In this document: piece after piece, positions 7,246-9,883 of the stretch
Numbering within the stretch: position 1 is the first letter of the stretch
How the letters are laid out: every line of letters begins with the position of its first letter
DNA from: Bacteroidota bacterium
GTDB taxonomy: Bacteria; Bacteroidota; Bacteroidia; Bacteroidales; UBA10428
Assembly (NCBI GenBank): GCA_024640925.1
Contig: JAHEEB010000071.1
Span: 1 to 9,883 of the forward strand
Length of the DNA: 9,883 nucleotides
Direction of reading: 5' to 3'
Position numbers and translations under genes: made by a program
Notes under the pieces: generated by a model
The model's input: only the letters and a program-made list of their open reading frames with translations
The model's database searches: none
Told to the model about the DNA's origin: nothing

Positions 7246-7474
7246 AAGTTAATAGTATTTTCTAAAAGAATATCTCAAAAAAGTTGCTGGTTTATATAAG
7301 TCAAATTGCTAATTTGCGTTTCGTATTGATATTCTGTGTTTTAGGTTCAATCTAATTTTTTCAGGCTTAAATAATGAATGGTATTATTTAAAAAGTGATA
7401 CGTACCTGATGTTATCCTTTTGTATGTTTACTTCGTAAAAGTTTGTATTTTATTAATAACTTTTATCGATTTAA

Positions 7475-9883
7475 ATGAGAAAAAATATCTATATCCTGTT
7501 TGTTGTGTTCTTCGCTTTTATGTCGTTAACAGCAAGTTCACAGAGGCAAATGGAGAATTTGGATAGAGGGCTGGTAGCCATTCGTACAGGTTCGAATAAT
7601 GTGTTTCTAAGCTGGCGCTTAGCTGGGAATGATCCCGATTCAATTCAGTTTAATATTTATTGCAACAACAAACGAATTAATGAAACTCCTGTTCGGTTAA
7701 CCAATTACAATCATGCTGTTTCTTCCGATAGTTCATACTATATTAAACCTGTAGTAAATGGGATTGAACTTGAACAGTCAGAAAAGGTAAGTGTTTGGTC
7801 TCAAAACTATCTCGATATTCCATTGCACGTTCCCGCTGGCGGTCTAACTCCCACCGGTATTACATATACATACAGTCCGAATGATGCCAGTGTTGGTGAC
7901 CTTGATGGTGACGGTGAGTACGAAATTGTTCTCAAGTGGGATCCAAGTAATTCCCAGGATAATGCGAACAATGGGTATACCGGTAATGTTTATCTCGATG
8001 CTTATAAACTGGATGGAACTTTCCTCTGGAGGATTGATTTAGGAGTTAATATTCGTGCGGGTGCTCATTACACACAATTTATGGTTTACGATTTAGATGG
8101 CGACGGAAAATCGGAGATAGCCTGTAAAACGGCACCTGGCACTAAAGACAATAGCGGCAATTACCTTGCGAGTGGTCCGGCTGCTACTGATTACGATACC
8201 ATTGACTATAGAAATACAGCAGGACGCATTCTTACAGGTCCCGAATACCTGACAATTTTTAACGGGGAAACTGGTTTGGAAATGAATACTGTTAATTATG
8301 ATCCGCCACGGGGAACATTCAATTGGGGCGATAATTATGGTAATCGTGTTGACCGGTTTCTGGCTTGTATTGCTTATCTCGATGGCATTCACCCCAGCCT
8401 GGTAATGTGCCGTGGTTATTACACACGAGCTGTACTTGCTGCATGGGACTGGAATGGGACTACTTTAGCAAAACGCTGGGTTTTCGACAGTAATAAAGGG
8501 TATTCAGGCTATGCCGGTCAAGGTAACCACAGTTTAAGCGTAGCCGATGTCGATGGTGATGGAAAAGATGAAATAATTTATGGCTCGTGTACAATTGATG
8601 ATAATGGCTCGGGACTTTATAATACCCTGTTAGGTCATGGCGATGCATTGCATGTCTCAGACTTTGATCCCGAAAGACCGGGGCTGGAAGTGTTTGCACC
8701 GCATGAAAACAAAAAAGATGGAGTTACTTTCCGCGATGCCTCCACCGGTGCTATAATCTGGCAAAAGCCGAACGCAAATGATGTTGGAAGAGGTTTGGCC
8801 GCTGATGTAGTTGCAGGCAATAACGGAGCTGAATTTTGGGCGGCCAGCAGTCTGGGAATGTACGATAAAAACGGAAACATTGTTGGCACTATACCTTCAA
8901 TTAACCATGCTATCTGGTGGGACGGAGACGATTTGCGCGAGCTTTTGAATGGGATTGAAATTACTAAGTATGGGGTAGGTGCCATTTTAACAGCAACCAA
9001 TTGTAGTTCGGATAATGGAACGAAATCTAATCCCAGTTTACAGGCCGATATACTGGGCGACTGGCGCGAAGAGGTTATTTTCAGAACCAGCGATAACCAG
9101 AAATTAAGAATTTTTAGCACTACATTTCTTACTTCACGCAGGATGTACACGCTTATGCACGATCCGGTTTACCGTTTAGGTATAGCATGGCAGAATGTTG
9201 CTTATAATCAGCCTCCACATACTGGCTTTTTTCTGGGCGATGGAATGCAGGATCCTCCAAAATCTTCCATATCAAATGGAAGCATGGTTTGGAACGCAAC
9301 AAATGGAACATGGGATATTAACGGATCAAAAAACTGGCTGCTGAATAACCATGATACAGCCTATCAGAACAGTACCCATGTTATTTTTGGGCTTTCTGAA
9401 AGCACAGAAAATTCTATTACTATTGCTGAGAATATCATGCCTGCAGGAGTTTTTATTAACTCCCCCGATAATTATGTATTTGCAGGGATTGGTGAAATTA
9501 GCGGTTCTTCAGAACTCGATAAGGCAGGTTCAGGAAATCTGGTAATTGAAAACAAAAATACCTATACTGGCCCATCCCGGTTATGGGATGGAACGCTCAC
9601 AATAAACGGCGAAATTTCATCCAGCGAATTTTTTGCTTATAAACATACCATTTTAAATGGAACCGGGAAATTAGGCGGAGGATTAAATCTGTATAGTTTA
9701 TCAAAACTTATGCCCGGAAATGCAGACAATCCTTCCGATACTTTTTTCATTGGCAGGAAACTTTTTGTCTCTACAGGTTCTATAATCTGTTTCGATCTGT
9801 CTGATGATACTTCCGGCACTATAAAAGCAAATGACTTTATTTCTCTTGATGGAGATTTAATAATTGACGGAAATCCTGTTTTT
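7475..9883 (+). CDS. Secreted rhamnogalacturonan I lyase, PL11 family, with C-terminal passenger-like extension (partial)
   Basis: The frame is open for 803 codons to the right edge and continues outside. PL11 enzymes cleave the rhamnose-galacturonate backbone of pectic rhamnogalacturonan I by beta-elimination. Residues 1-23 form a Sec signal peptide (cleavage near ASSQ) without a lipobox. RQMENLDRG at 24-32 starts the N-terminal beta domain, about to residue 115. The beta-propeller follows, with Asp-rich calcium-type motifs at 142-147 (DLDGDG), 206-211 and 358-363, KWDPSNSQDN at 154-163, GNHSLSVAD at 350-358, GDWREE at 528-533, and WQNVAYNQPPH at 572-582. These match YesW/YesX-type lyases, which are about 610-620 residues long. 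Beyond residue ~595 there is an extra beta-strand module, so the protein is clearly longer than the basic enzyme. The ATG at 7475 is chosen because it directly precedes the signal peptide; no Shine-Dalgarno is visible, as usual for the phylum. Endo- versus exo-action cannot be decided here. Confidence 0.93.
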   Translation, partial: MRKNIYILFVVFFAFMSLTASSQRQMENLDRGLVAIRTGSNNVFLSWRLAGNDPDSIQFNIYCNNKRINETPVRLTNYNHAVSSDSSYYIKPVVNGIELEQSEKVSVWSQNYLDIPLHVPAGGLTPTGITYTYSPNDASVGDLDGDGEYEIVLKWDPSNSQDNANNGYTGNVYLDAYKLDGTFLWRIDLGVNIRAGAHYTQFMVYDLDGDGKSEIACKTAPGTKDNSGNYLASGPAATDYDTIDYRNTAGRILTGPEYLTIFNGETGLEMNTVNYDPPRGTFNWGDNYGNRVDRFLACIAYLDGIHPSLVMCRGYYTRAVLAAWDWNGTTLAKRWVFDSNKGYSGYAGQGNHSLSVADVDGDGKDEIIYGSCTIDDNGSGLYNTLLGHGDALHVSDFDPERPGLEVFAPHENKKDGVTFRDASTGAIIWQKPNANDVGRGLAADVVAGNNGAEFWAASSLGMYDKNGNIVGTIPSINHAIWWDGDDLRELLNGIEITKYGVGAILTATNCSSDNGTKSNPSLQADILGDWREEVIFRTSDNQKLRIFSTTFLTSRRMYTLMHDPVYRLGIAWQNVAYNQPPHTGFFLGDGMQDPPKSSISNGSMVWNATNGTWDINGSKNWLLNNHDTAYQNSTHVIFGLSESTENSITIAENIMPAGVFINSPDNYVFAGIGEISGSSELDKAGSGNLVIENKNTYTGPSRLWDGTLTINGEISSSEFFAYKHTILNGTGKLGGGLNLYSLSKLMPGNADNPSDTFFIGRKLFVSTGSIICFDLSDDTSGTIKANDFISLDGDLIIDGNPVF
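9272..9883 (+). other. PATR-like beta-strand module fused to the lyase
   Basis: Residues 600-803. It opens with VWN..NGTWDING..NW, has a FINSPDNYVFAGIGEISG stretch, and then ELDKAGSGNLVIENKNTYTG followed by DGTLTING (680-712). This is the order seen in autotransporter-associated beta-strand (PATR) repeats. After it, NGTGKLGG (655 bases before the edge region ends, about residues 727-734), LMPGN and the closing FDLSDDTSGTI...LDGDLIIDGNP resemble the end of PATR passengers (GTG-LGG, L-PGN, F-L). The match is by motif; an outer-membrane beta-barrel is not in the window. Confidence 0.75.

Larger units (their letters stand above)
6927..7474. other. Divergent intergenic region
   Basis: This AT-rich stretch of 548 bases separates the two divergent genes and must hold both promoters. 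I see a possible promoter for the minus gene near 7005, an interleaved inverted-repeat arrangement at 7186-7245, and a 12-base direct repeat (7075-7086 and 7277-7288). For the plus gene no convincing Bacteroidota promoter was found; TATGTTTA at 7423-7430 is only a weak match. No tRNA, terminator or convincing small gene was found. Confidence 0.7.

Noticed and set aside
8635..9150. Open frame of 171 codons on the minus strand
   Set aside because: It lies entirely antisense to the PL11 lyase, whose motifs are well conserved there, and its translation shows no recognisable domain.
7475..9883. Assigning yesW or yesX as gene symbol
   Set aside because: The family is clear, but endo- or exo-action cannot be decided, and the extra C-terminal module sets the protein apart from the Bacillus enzymes.

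Overview
The window looks like a piece of a Bacteroidota genome, probably a marine or sediment Marinilabiliales or Flavobacteriia-type organism. The grounds are the AT-rich DNA, ribosome binding sites without a Shine-Dalgarno, a TAnnTTTG-type promoter element, and the protein families present. These are a giant secreted adhesin with DUF2341, LamG, PKD-like, HYR and SprB repeats, and a polysaccharide lyase family 11 (PL11) enzyme. The taxonomic placement is inference; no marker gene is present.

There are only two genes, transcribed divergently from one 548-base intergenic region, and both run off the window. On the minus strand a single uninterrupted frame of 2308 codons goes from 6926 to the left edge. 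I read it codon by codon and found no stop or frameshift. It encodes, from N to C: a long-leader signal peptide, a beta-solenoid-like region with an internal repeat, an Ig-like domain, a DUF2341 domain, a LamG/concanavalin-like domain, two PKD-like domains, three HYR-like repeats, six repeats of about 110 residues, and a SprB-type repeat at the cut edge. Its frame has no ATG or GTG before the signal peptide; the only suitable start is a CTG directly after an in-frame stop.

On the plus strand, from 7475 to the right edge, is a secreted rhamnogalacturonan I lyase (PL11, YesW/YesX type). After the complete catalytic part it continues into a passenger-like beta-strand module of the kind found in autotransporter-associated (PATR) repeat proteins. 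The rest is beyond the window.

Both products carry Sec signal peptides and have architectures typical of cargo of the type IX secretion system (T9SS), but both C-termini, where the sorting domain would be, are missing. A plausible but unproven reading is that the lyase degrades pectic rhamnogalacturonan outside the cell, while the adhesin mediates binding to a surface or glycan. No tRNA, rRNA, CRISPR, insertion sequence or SusC/SusD gene is present.
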